This document shows, one piece after another, positions 15,172 to 23,381 of a stretch of 64,000 nucleotides of DNA. This DNA comes from Oscillospiraceae bacterium. Its GTDB lineage: Bacteria > Bacillota > Clostridia > Oscillospirales > Acutalibacteraceae. Where the stretch lies: positions 1,137,501 through 1,201,500 of the forward strand of contig CP107220.1 of assembly GCA_025757685.1 (NCBI GenBank), read 5' to 3'. A model generated the notes under the pieces. It searched no databases. It was not told the DNA's origin and was given only the letters and a program-made list of their open reading frames with translations. The stretch's first letter is position 1; every line of letters begins with the position of its first letter. A program made the position numbers and the translations under genes.

Positions 15172-17931
15172 TTATAGGATGGTGGCGTGGCTGCCGCCGG
15201 TGGGAGCCTTGGTGACCAAAATCTGCCGGTCGATGGCCGCGCGCAGGTCCGCCACATGGGAGATGATTCCCACCAACCGGTCGCTGCGAGCCAGATCCGT
15301 CAGGGCGTGCAGTGCCTGGTGGAGGGACTCCTCGTCCAGAGAGCCGAAGCCCTCGTCCACAAACATCGCGTCCAGCCGCACGCCGCCGGCGGCGCTCTGT
15401 ACTCGATCCGACAGCCCCAGCGCCAGCGACAAAGAGGCCTTAAAGGACTCGCCGCCGGACAAACTCTTTACACTGCGGGTGGTGCCGTTATAATGGTCGA
15501 TCACATCCAGATCCAGTCCGGACTGGTTGCGATTGTTCTCTGCCGTTTGGCGGCGCACCAGCTCGTACTGTCCGCCAGACATAACCATAAAGCGGGTGTT
15601 GGCACAGGCCAGCACCGCGTCCAAGTCCTGCATTTGCACATAGGTCTCCAAGGTGACCTTTTCTTTACCGGTCAAGTTGCCGGTGGCAGTATCTGCCAAG
15701 GCTTTTATCCAGCCGTAGCGGTGCTCCGCCGCCTCCAGTTCGGCCGCCGTGTGCCGCATTTGATCCAGCACCGTTTGATTGGTCTGGAGCCGCACAGCCA
15801 GTGTCTTGCCTTGATCGGTCAGCGTATGCAGCCAGGTCTGCAACTGCGCCAGCTGGGCGCGCAATGCCGCCGGGTCCGCTGCCGGGCAAGCCTCCAACTG
15901 CTGCCGGGTCTGCTGCAAAGTGGCTGTCAAGGCCGCCGCCTGCTTGTCCAGCTCTGCCACGGCAGCTTGCGCCTTTTGGTGTGCCTGTTCTAAGGCATTT
16001 CGTTTCTCCGTTAAACGACGCTGTTCCTCTTCCGCAGCTGACTGGGTAGCAAAAGGCAATTCTGCCGCCAATTCGCTACACCGACTTTGCTGCTGCTTGA
16101 CCTCTTGTTGCAGCTGCTGCACCTGCAATTGCAATTCCGTTTGCTGCCGGACACGCGCTGTGGTGCGCGCGGTGACTTGCGGCAAAGCCTGCTCCACCTG
16201 CGCCGCTTCTTCTGCGGCTGCCTGGGCGGCCTGCTTATTCGCTTCCGCCACGGTACAAGCCGTCTGTGCCTGTGACAGCGCTTCTGCCAAAACCGATTGC
16301 GGCTCCTCCGGCAAATCACCAAGTAGCGCTTGCCACCCGGCAATAAACGCCCGCTGCTGTTCTCGGTACTGTCCCTTTGCGCCACCGGCGGACTGGCTGG
16401 CAGTCGTGGCCTTTGCCATAGCGGATCGGGCCGCCTGCTGGGTTGCCTCCAACTGCGACTGTGTAGGCGCCTGCGTGGGCAAAATCGCCGGATGAGGGTG
16501 TTCCGTGGCGCCGCACACCGGGCAAGGTGCACCCGGCTGTAAATCTGCCGCCAACACCCCGGCTTGGCTGTCCAGAAAAGCCCGGTTCTGGCGCTGATAA
16601 TCCTGCTCCAATCGCTGGGCGTGCGCTGCCGCAGCCTGGTAATCGGCAGCAGCACGGCGATAAGTATTTTCCGTAGTTTGCAGCGCAGCCCGCTGCTGTT
16701 CTAAAGCAGTCAACGCCTCTACCTTTTGCCGGGCCTGTGTACAGGCAGCCTTGGCCTGCTCCAACCCGGCGGCCGCCCCTTGCAGTTCCTGCCGCCGCTG
16801 TTCCAAACGGGTTTGTTCCGCGCGGGCTTTTTCCGCAGCGTCACCGGCTGCTGTGTATGCCGCTGTTTGCTGCTCTGCCTGCTGCTGCACCTCTGCCAAG
16901 ATCTGCTGTGCTTTGGTCAGCCGGTCGTACTTGGGCAGCTGGGCTTGCAGCAAAGCCAGGCGGGCAGTAAGCGGTTTCGTCTCCTCTGCCTGTGCGGCGC
17001 ACTGTTTCAATCTATCCGCTGCCGCCGCTTGCTTGGGAGTCAATTCCGCCTGCTGCCGGGTCAGCTCTTGCAGCTGTTGTTCCAGTTTTAAACGGCGCTC
17101 CGCAGCTGTCAATGCTGCCCGGTCAGCTTGCATTTTCTCTTGTATTTCTGCCGTTTGGCGGGTGTTCTCCGCAGCGGCAGTCGTGTCTAACTGAATCAGC
17201 TGTTCCAACACCTCTCGGCTTTCAGAAAAGGGCAGCTGACCTTGTTGCAGCGCCCGGGCTTTGGCAAACAGCATAGAGTCCTCCGGGCAGCGCACCCCTT
17301 CGCCGTATTGGCGCAATTTTTCCTGCCCGGCGTCATAGGCGCGCTTTACCTCCAAAGCAGACTGTCGCAGCTTCTCCTGCAAGCAGGCATACCGCCCGGT
17401 ATCAAACAGCTTTTGGAAGATGCGGCTGCGATCCTCTGTCTTGGCAAGCAGCAAACGCAAAAAATCCCCTTGCGCCAGCATGGCGATTTGGCAAAACTGA
17501 TCGTGATCCAGCCCAAGCAAGGCGGTGATTTCGTCATCCACTTCCGTTTGTTTGGTAATCACCCGACCGTCCGGGCAGGTCAGCTCCGCCATAGCGTGCT
17601 GGGTAGTCATGCCCTCACCCCGGGTCTTGGGCCGCCGGTATTCCGGGCTGCGGCGCACAGTGTACACCGCCCGGTCGTATGCAAAAGTCAACTCTGCAAA
17701 GGTGGGAGTCTCCGGTGCTGCGTACTTGGAGCGCAAGGTGGATGGCTCCCGGCTTTTGCCGCTGGCCTTGCCATACAGTGCAAAAATAATGCCGTCAAAA
17801 ATAGTGGTCTTGCCGGCACCGGTATCGCCGGTAATCAAATACACGCCGCCGGTACCCAGCTTGGAAAAATCCAGCACCTGCTCCCGAGCATAAGGACCAA
17901 AGGCGGACAAAGTAAGTTTTAGCGGTCTCAT
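15172..17931 (-). CDS. sbcC: SbcC, SMC-like ATPase of the SbcCD nuclease
   Basis: With SbcD it forms the Rad50-Mre11-type complex that opens hairpins and protein-blocked DNA ends. The 919-residue product has Walker A GDTGAGKTTIF at about residues 34-44, a very long Gln/Ala-rich coiled coil broken by the zinc hook CPVC at about residue 470, the signature LSGGESFKASLSLAL and Walker B LDAMFVDEGFGSLD at the end. ATG 17931 is preceded by GGGAGGAG and overlaps the sbcD stop as ATGA. The exceptional Gln/Ala bias in the coils is common in SbcC of GC-rich Clostridia. Confidence 0.96.
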   Translation of the reverse strand: MRPLKLTLSAFGPYAREQVLDFSKLGTGGVYLITGDTGAGKTTIFDGIIFALYGKASGKSREPSTLRSKYAAPETPTFAELTFAYDRAVYTVRRSPEYRRPKTRGEGMTTQHAMAELTCPDGRVITKQTEVDDEITALLGLDHDQFCQIAMLAQGDFLRLLLAKTEDRSRIFQKLFDTGRYACLQEKLRQSALEVKRAYDAGQEKLRQYGEGVRCPEDSMLFAKARALQQGQLPFSESREVLEQLIQLDTTAAAENTRQTAEIQEKMQADRAALTAAERRLKLEQQLQELTRQQAELTPKQAAAADRLKQCAAQAEETKPLTARLALLQAQLPKYDRLTKAQQILAEVQQQAEQQTAAYTAAGDAAEKARAEQTRLEQRRQELQGAAAGLEQAKAACTQARQKVEALTALEQQRAALQTTENTYRRAAADYQAAAAHAQRLEQDYQRQNRAFLDSQAGVLAADLQPGAPCPVCGATEHPHPAILPTQAPTQSQLEATQQAARSAMAKATTASQSAGGAKGQYREQQRAFIAGWQALLGDLPEEPQSVLAEALSQAQTACTVAEANKQAAQAAAEEAAQVEQALPQVTARTTARVRQQTELQLQVQQLQQEVKQQQSRCSELAAELPFATQSAAEEEQRRLTEKRNALEQAHQKAQAAVAELDKQAAALTATLQQTRQQLEACPAADPAALRAQLAQLQTWLHTLTDQGKTLAVRLQTNQTVLDQMRHTAAELEAAEHRYGWIKALADTATGNLTGKEKVTLETYVQMQDLDAVLACANTRFMVMSGGQYELVRRQTAENNRNQSGLDLDVIDHYNGTTRSVKSLSGGESFKASLSLALGLSDRVQSAAGGVRLDAMFVDEGFGSLDEESLHQALHALTDLARSDRLVGIISHVADLRAAIDRQILVTKAPTGGSHATIL

Positions 17932-19067
17932 ACTTTCTCCTCCCACACACTTTCCATCTGGCTGCGCAAAAAGGCAGCCTGCTCTTCTGTCAGATCCGTA
18001 CCGTTTTGGCGGCGGTAAAATTCTGCAAACACATCAAACGGCGACTGCTTTTCCGTCGCCGCACCGTCATGCACCTGCCCCAGGGCACGGGTGCGGGCGT
18101 TGTCGTAGTCCAGCAGCATTAAGTAAGGATAAATACTGCGCAGGCGACCCATGGCGTCCGGCACATCCTGCTCATCCGTCAGCGTAATATGCAGATAATT
18201 CTGTTGAAAATCTCCGTTGGTATAATAGTCCCGGGCGGTCAGTTCCATATAGCTACCCCGCAGCTGCGTTAAATCTCTGCGAGGGGACAGCGGCACCGTG
18301 CGCACTTGCAGGTCCCCTTTTGCCCCCAGTTCCACCACGGTCACGCTTTTTTGGTGCCCTGCCTCTGAAAAGGAATACTTCAGTGGGGAGCCGCAGTACC
18401 GCAGCCGCGGGCTGCCCATATTCTGGGGGCGATGAATATGCCCCAGCGCCACATAGTCAAAGGGGTCAAACACGCTGCCGTCCACATTGTCCGTACCGCC
18501 TACGGACAGTTCCTCTGAGTCCGAGGTGGCAGCGCCGGTAACGAACTGGTGCGTCAGCAGCACATTGCGCCGGGAGGTATCCACCTGCATAGCGCTGACA
18601 GCGGCGGACAGTGCGTCCGTATAGCTGTCAATCTCCGCCTCAGGAAAATAGCGGCGCACATGAGCGGGCTTCACAAAGGGGAGCATATAAATGCCCACTT
18701 CGCCCCATTTATCCGTCAGCACAAAGGGCTGCACCCCACCGTCATAAACCGGCGAAAAGTGTACCCCGCTGCCATCCATAAGCCGACTGCCAAAGGCCAG
18801 CCGCTCCGGGGAGTCGTGGTTGCCGCTGATGGCAAACACCGGCACCTTTCGCTGCGCCAAATGATAAAAAAAATCGTCGCACAATGCCACAGCCTCCGCC
18901 GACGGCACCGCCTTGTCATAAATATCTCCGCAGATCAGCACACCGTCCGGCTGCTCTGCGGCAATGCAGTCAATGATCTGCTGCAGAATATATGCCTGAT
19001 CCTCCAGCATAGAAAAGCCGTGCACCCGCTTGCCCAGGTGCAGATCGGATAAATGCAAAAACTTCAT
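17928..19067 (-). CDS. sbcD: SbcD, Mre11-like nuclease subunit of SbcCD
   Basis: The 379-residue manganese-dependent nuclease has the metallophosphatase motifs in order: FLHLSDLHLGK, GDIYDKAVP, SGNHDSPERL, LLTHQFV and ALGHIHRPQ. The C-terminal part contains the SbcC-binding and capping region. GGAGAACTGAT precedes the ATG. The first gene of the sbcDC operon; the promoter is at 19134-19106. Confidence 0.97.
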   Translation of the reverse strand: MKFLHLSDLHLGKRVHGFSMLEDQAYILQQIIDCIAAEQPDGVLICGDIYDKAVPSAEAVALCDDFFYHLAQRKVPVFAISGNHDSPERLAFGSRLMDGSGVHFSPVYDGGVQPFVLTDKWGEVGIYMLPFVKPAHVRRYFPEAEIDSYTDALSAAVSAMQVDTSRRNVLLTHQFVTGAATSDSEELSVGGTDNVDGSVFDPFDYVALGHIHRPQNMGSPRLRYCGSPLKYSFSEAGHQKSVTVVELGAKGDLQVRTVPLSPRRDLTQLRGSYMELTARDYYTNGDFQQNYLHITLTDEQDVPDAMGRLRSIYPYLMLLDYDNARTRALGQVHDGAATEKQSPFDVFAEFYRRQNGTDLTEEQAAFLRSQMESVWEEKV

Positions 19068-19105
19068 ATCAGTTCTCCTTCATCTGTGCCGCGCACATTA
19101 AGTTC

Positions 19106-19134
19106 ACTTTATCATAAACGCAAGGGCATTGCAA
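19106..19134 (-). promoter_or_regulatory. sbcDC promoter
   Basis: Minus strand: TTGCAA (19134-19129), 17-bp spacer, TAAAGT (19111-19106). Confidence 0.6.
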
Positions 19135-19180
19135 GCCGCCGTCCATTTTTTCGCCCGGGTGCAATTTTTTCCATAGAGAA

Positions 19181-19209
19181 TTGATTTTGCAGAGGTAGTC
19201 CTATATAAT
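19181..19209 (+). promoter_or_regulatory. Promoter of the esterase-GH31 operon
   Basis: TTGATT (19181-19186), 17-bp spacer, TATAAT (19204-19209), 31 bp ahead of the esterase start. Confidence 0.7.
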
Positions 19210-19239
19210 GGAAATGAACAGATATAAGGGGGAATCAAT

Positions 19240-20565
19240 ATGCAAACCATTACCCGCACCACACCCTGCGGTGCACTGCAAGGGCTGGAGCTGGAGGACC
19301 ACCTGGAGTACCGTGGCATTCGCTACGCCACCGCCGCCCGTTGGGAATATCCCCGGCCGGTAGAGCACTGGGAGGGCGTTTACGACGCCACCCAATTCGG
19401 TGCCTGCTGCTACCAGCACCGGGGCTTTGACGAGGATACCAAGGTCAATCCTTTTTACAGTAAAGAATTTCGGGTAGGCTGCCATTTCACTTACAGCGAG
19501 GACTGCCAGTACCTGAACATTTGGGCGCCTAAGGACGCCAAGGACTGCCCGGTGCTCATTTACATTCACGGGGGCAGCTTTACCGGCGGCTCCACCGACG
19601 AACGCCACATCAGCGGCACCGCTTACGCAAAAAAAGGCGTGATCTTTGTAGCCATGAATTACCGGCTGGGACCCTATGGCTTTTGCGCCCACCCGCAGCT
19701 GAAAGAAGCGGACGGCACCTGCGGCAACTACGGGCTATACGACCAGCTGGAGGCGATCCGCTGGGTGCGCCGCAACATTGCAGCCCTGGGCGGCGACCCC
19801 CACCGCGTAACGCTGCTGGGGCAGAGCGCCGGGGCGATGAGCGTGGATATTCTCATCTCCTCTCCCCTGTGCCGGGACTGGTACCGAGGCGCCATTATGA
19901 TGAGCGGACCGGGACTGCAACGGGCAGCCGCACGCCCCCAATCCATTGAAAAGGTGGGTAAATTCTGGGACCAAATCTGCCAAAACGCCGGAGCAGCAGA
20001 TATGAACGCCCTGCGCCAAACAGATGCCCGCACCCTGTATTACGCCTGGCTGGACGCCTGTAAAAGCGACAAACTCAGTATGCTCTACACCTTCCCTGTG
20101 TTTGATGGCAAGCTGCTGACCAAAGCCACATTCAATATGCGCACCATACCCAAAATGCCAAAGATCCTGGGCATGACCAACGCGGATATGATTCCTGCCC
20201 TTGTGTCCGGTCTGATCCGCCGCTGGGCTCATGACGACAAGGGCAGCCCCTGCTACGCCTACTGTTTTGACCGGGATCTGCCCGGCGACAACTACGGCGC
20301 CTGGCACACGGCAGACCTGCTTTATGCCTTTGGTACACTGCAAAACAACTGGCGACCCTTTACCGATACGGACAGGGAGATCTCTCGTCAAATGGTGGCG
20401 GCCTTTGCCAACTTTGTCAAGTGTGGCAATCCCAACTGCAACGCCCTGCCCCGCTGGAAAGCAGGCACCGCCAAGGTCATGCGCTTTGGTGACCCCAGCC
20501 GTATGGCGCCCTTCCCGGACGGCCGTCTCATTAAAGAAACACTTCATAACAAAGGACCGGTATAA
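19240..20565 (+). CDS. Type B carboxylesterase
   Basis: A 441-residue alpha/beta-hydrolase of the type B carboxylesterase (para-nitrobenzyl esterase) family. The nucleophile is Ser196 in GQSAG; the oxyanion-hole sequence YIHGGSF lies near residues 108-114, and AWHTADLLYAF holds the predicted catalytic His. EDCQYLNIW is the conserved EDCLYLN motif. No signal peptide, so it is cytoplasmic. AGGGGG precedes the ATG. Its stop directly abuts the GH31 start, so the pair may remove ester substituents and glycosyl units from the same imported compound; that link is inference. Confidence 0.93.
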   Translation: MQTITRTTPCGALQGLELEDHLEYRGIRYATAARWEYPRPVEHWEGVYDATQFGACCYQHRGFDEDTKVNPFYSKEFRVGCHFTYSEDCQYLNIWAPKDAKDCPVLIYIHGGSFTGGSTDERHISGTAYAKKGVIFVAMNYRLGPYGFCAHPQLKEADGTCGNYGLYDQLEAIRWVRRNIAALGGDPHRVTLLGQSAGAMSVDILISSPLCRDWYRGAIMMSGPGLQRAAARPQSIEKVGKFWDQICQNAGAADMNALRQTDARTLYYAWLDACKSDKLSMLYTFPVFDGKLLTKATFNMRTIPKMPKILGMTNADMIPALVSGLIRRWAHDDKGSPCYAYCFDRDLPGDNYGAWHTADLLYAFGTLQNNWRPFTDTDREISRQMVAAFANFVKCGNPNCNALPRWKAGTAKVMRFGDPSRMAPFPDGRLIKETLHNKGPV

Positions 20566-22863
20566 ATGAAATTTGACCACAACTTTACCCAAACCACCGC
20601 CACGCCCACCGGGCGCACTTATGCCGCCGACGGCTGGCAGGCGCAGTTGGACTTTCTCTCCGGCAGCTGCCTGCGTGTGGCGCTCTATCGTAACGCAGAC
20701 GACCTGCTGCCCACCTTTAATATTGACCCGGACAACGCGTCCATCGGCCCCCAGGGCAGAGCGCGACTGAGTACCGTGGGTTTTCAGCCGACAGCGCCCA
20801 CTGTCACGGAGAACGATAGCGGCACCGCCTTTGCCTTGCCTTGCGGGGTAACGGCAGAGCTGGATTTCCACAATCTGCTGCTCACCTACAAGATCGGCGA
20901 TCGGGTGCTCTTTGCGGATCGAGGGCCGTTGGCCTATAATTTGGACAAAGAGTTTGGCACCGGCGCCACTCACTACATCACGCGGGAGCGGGATGAGCGG
21001 ATCTACGGCCTGGGCGATAAGGGCGGCAGCGTGAACAAAGCCGGGCGACGCTTTCGCATAGACACAGCGGACAGCATGGGCTTTGACGCCGCCATGACCG
21101 ACCCGCTTTACAAGCACACGCCCTTTTACATCTGCCAAAACAGCGTAGGCTGCTACGGCATTTTCTATGACACCACGGCCCCCGGTGAGATGGATCTGGG
21201 CCGGGAGATCAACAACTACTACCCGCCGTTTAAGTGTTATCGCTCTGCTGAAGACTGCCTGGTGTACTATGTATTCTTTGGCAGCAAGTTAGAGATCTTG
21301 CAGCAGTTTTGCCGCACAGTGGGCCGCCAGCCGCTGCCCCCCAAGTGGAGCTTTGACTACTGCGCCAGTACCATGGCTTATACGGACGCCCCCAAGTCAG
21401 AAGAAAAGATGGACGCGTTCCTTGCCAAAGTGCGGGAGCTGGATCTGAATTGCAGCGGGTTTTATCTGTCCTCCGGCTACACCGCCATCGGCAACCAGCG
21501 CTGCGTGTTCCACTGGAACAGAGAGAAGTTCCCGGACCCGGCACGGTTTATCGGTAAATTCAACGCCGCCGGAGTGCACCTGATTCCCAACATCAAGCCG
21601 GCGTTCCTAACCAGCCACCCGATGTACGATGACCTGGCGGCCAAGGGTCTCTTTGTCAAGAATGCAGACGGCAGCCCCTATGTTACCCAGTTTTGGGACG
21701 GCCTGGGCAGTTACCTGGACTTTACGAACCCGGAGGCCTTTGCTTTTTGGCACGATCAGGTGACGGAAAAACTGCTGCAAAACGGCATGGACGCCACTTG
21801 GAACGACAATAACGAATTTGACATTCAGGACCCTACCGCCGTGGCTGTGGGCTTTGGCGGCAAGGCGGCCCCGGCTGCCCACATTCGCCCGGCGCTCACC
21901 TACTTAATGGTACTCAGTTCTTACCGAGCGCAAACGGAAATGCGCCCGGCAGAACGGCCGTTTCTCTCCACCCGCAGTGCCGGGATCGGTCTGCGACGGT
22001 TGGCCCAAACCTGGAGCGGTGACAACTATACATCCTTCCACGATCTGCGCTACTGTCACTATGTAGGCATGACCCTGAGCCTGTCCGGCTTTTACTTTTA
22101 CGGCCACGATCTGGGCGGTTTTTCCGGGGAAATGCCTTCCAAGGAGCTGCTGCTGCGTTGGATCCAGCACGGTGTATTTGAGCCCCGCTTTACCATTCAT
22201 TCCTGGAATGCGGACGGCTCCGCCACCATGCCCTGGAGCTATCCGGAGGTGATGGACAGTGTGCATGCCCTGTTTGACCAGCGTAAGGCTCTGCTGCCCT
22301 ACTATTACAGCACCGCCTACCGCAGCGTACAGGAGGAGCTGCCCTTGCAGGCACCCCTGTGTCTTTATTATGACGACCGGCAAATCCATCCGGACGATCC
22401 TGCCTTTTTGCTGGGGCGCGACCTGCTGGCAGCCTGCGTGCTGGATCAAGGCATAGAGGATATAGAAGTCTACTTGCCGTCCGGTGAGATCTGGTACAAG
22501 GACGATCGGTGTTACACCGGCGGGCAGACAGTGGCACTGCACATTCCCGCTACCGGCACCGTGCCCTATTTTGTGCGTGGCGGCTGCGTATTCCCTCTGG
22601 ACATTGGGCCTACCGGGTTCCAAAAGCCCAGTCGGGTGCAGTTCACCGTTTATCCCATTGCCGACGGCACCTTCCAAAGCCGCTACTTTGATGATGACGG
22701 CCACACCTATGCCTACCGGGACGGTCACTGCGTGGACGCGGTCTTTACCGTTGCTTGTGCTGCCGATACCGTTACCGTGCAGGTAGAAAATCGGGGCGAC
22801 ACCCCCTTTGCACCGAACATTCGCCTAACCCCGGCAGACCACCGGCAGCTGATTATCAAGTAA
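20566..22863 (+). CDS. Glycoside hydrolase family 31 (alpha-glucosidase class)
   Basis: A 765-residue retaining GH31 enzyme without signal peptide. It shows the N-terminal beta-sandwich, the (beta/alpha)8 barrel starting near LPPKWSFDYCAST, nucleophile Asp414 in TWNDNNEFD, and acid/base Asp486 in WSGDNYTSF, followed by the C-terminal beta domains (PYFVRGGCVFPL). The WNDxNE form is that of alpha-glucosidases rather than alpha-xylosidases, but the substrate is not settled. The ATG follows the esterase stop with no gap, and its ribosome-binding signal lies inside the esterase gene. A terminator follows at 22874. Confidence 0.93.
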   Translation: MKFDHNFTQTTATPTGRTYAADGWQAQLDFLSGSCLRVALYRNADDLLPTFNIDPDNASIGPQGRARLSTVGFQPTAPTVTENDSGTAFALPCGVTAELDFHNLLLTYKIGDRVLFADRGPLAYNLDKEFGTGATHYITRERDERIYGLGDKGGSVNKAGRRFRIDTADSMGFDAAMTDPLYKHTPFYICQNSVGCYGIFYDTTAPGEMDLGREINNYYPPFKCYRSAEDCLVYYVFFGSKLEILQQFCRTVGRQPLPPKWSFDYCASTMAYTDAPKSEEKMDAFLAKVRELDLNCSGFYLSSGYTAIGNQRCVFHWNREKFPDPARFIGKFNAAGVHLIPNIKPAFLTSHPMYDDLAAKGLFVKNADGSPYVTQFWDGLGSYLDFTNPEAFAFWHDQVTEKLLQNGMDATWNDNNEFDIQDPTAVAVGFGGKAAPAAHIRPALTYLMVLSSYRAQTEMRPAERPFLSTRSAGIGLRRLAQTWSGDNYTSFHDLRYCHYVGMTLSLSGFYFYGHDLGGFSGEMPSKELLLRWIQHGVFEPRFTIHSWNADGSATMPWSYPEVMDSVHALFDQRKALLPYYYSTAYRSVQEELPLQAPLCLYYDDRQIHPDDPAFLLGRDLLAACVLDQGIEDIEVYLPSGEIWYKDDRCYTGGQTVALHIPATGTVPYFVRGGCVFPLDIGPTGFQKPSRVQFTVYPIADGTFQSRYFDDDGHTYAYRDGHCVDAVFTVACAADTVTVQVENRGDTPFAPNIRLTPADHRQLIIK

Positions 22864-22873
22864 ATCCAAACAT

Positions 22874-22905
22874 AAAGCAGTCGATAAAAATCGACTGCTT
22901 TTTTT
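22874..22905 (+). terminator. Terminator of the esterase-GH31 operon
   Basis: AAGCAGTCGAT, short A loop, ATCGACTGCTT, then TTTTT. Confidence 0.88.
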
Positions 22906-22934
22906 ACGGAAATCAAAAAAAGTTCAAAAAAGTC

Positions 22935-22965
22935 TTGACTTAGAGTCAACTCAAAGGTATATACT
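22935..22965 (+). promoter_or_regulatory. MerR-type promoter/operator of the merR-DXS-like-flavodoxin operon
   Basis: TTGACT (22935-22940), 19-bp spacer, TATACT (22960-22965), with dyad CTTAGAGTCAACTCAAAG (22939-22956). It differs from the 13919 element at only two positions over the 18-bp dyad, implying the same regulator and autoregulation. Confidence 0.87.
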
Positions 22966-22987
22966 ACCCTTGAAACGAGGTGAGCCT

Positions 22988-23362
22988 ATGACCATTAAAG
23001 AAGTCAGCGAAAAGTACAACATTTCCCAAGACACCCTGCGCTACTACGAGCGGGTGGGTATGATCCCCCAGGTGCACCGCACAGGCGGCGGCATTCGGGA
23101 TTATCAAGAAGACGATCTTGGCTGGGTAGAACTGGCCATTTGTATGCGCAGCGCCGGTCTGCCGGTAGAGGTGATGATCGAGTATGTGCGGCTCTATATG
23201 CAGGGCGACAGCACCATTCCCGACCGGTTGCAACTGCTGCTGGACCAGAAAGTCGCACTGGAGGCCCAAATGGCAGACACGCAGCGTATGCTGGACAAAT
23301 TGGAGTACAAGATCTCTCGCTACCAGGTGGCGGTAAAAACCGGCAAGCTCACCTGGGATTAA
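22988..23362 (+). CDS. MerR-family transcriptional regulator
   Basis: A 124-residue regulator. The winged helix-turn-helix is at the N terminus (TIKEVSEKYNISQDTLRYYERVG, then GIRDYQEDD), followed by a dimer coiled coil with LEAQMADTQRMLDKLEYKI. It lacks the Cys cluster of metal sensors or of SoxR, and resembles the small AdhR/YyaN-like class that responds to aldehydes or other electrophiles; the signal is inferred only. The start at 22988 follows GAGGTGAG. The gene sits behind its own operator and in front of the DXS-like and flavodoxin genes, so it likely activates this operon and the cupin-CMD operon. Confidence 0.9.
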   Translation: MTIKEVSEKYNISQDTLRYYERVGMIPQVHRTGGGIRDYQEDDLGWVELAICMRSAGLPVEVMIEYVRLYMQGDSTIPDRLQLLLDQKVALEAQMADTQRMLDKLEYKISRYQVAVKTGKLTWD

Positions 23363-23381
23363 CAAAAGGAGAAAACGCAAA

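Noticed and set aside
19735..21138. Minus-strand open frame opposite the esterase and GH31 genes
   Set aside because: It spans the junction of two well-supported plus-strand genes and shows no family motif; it is a mirror of their codon usage.
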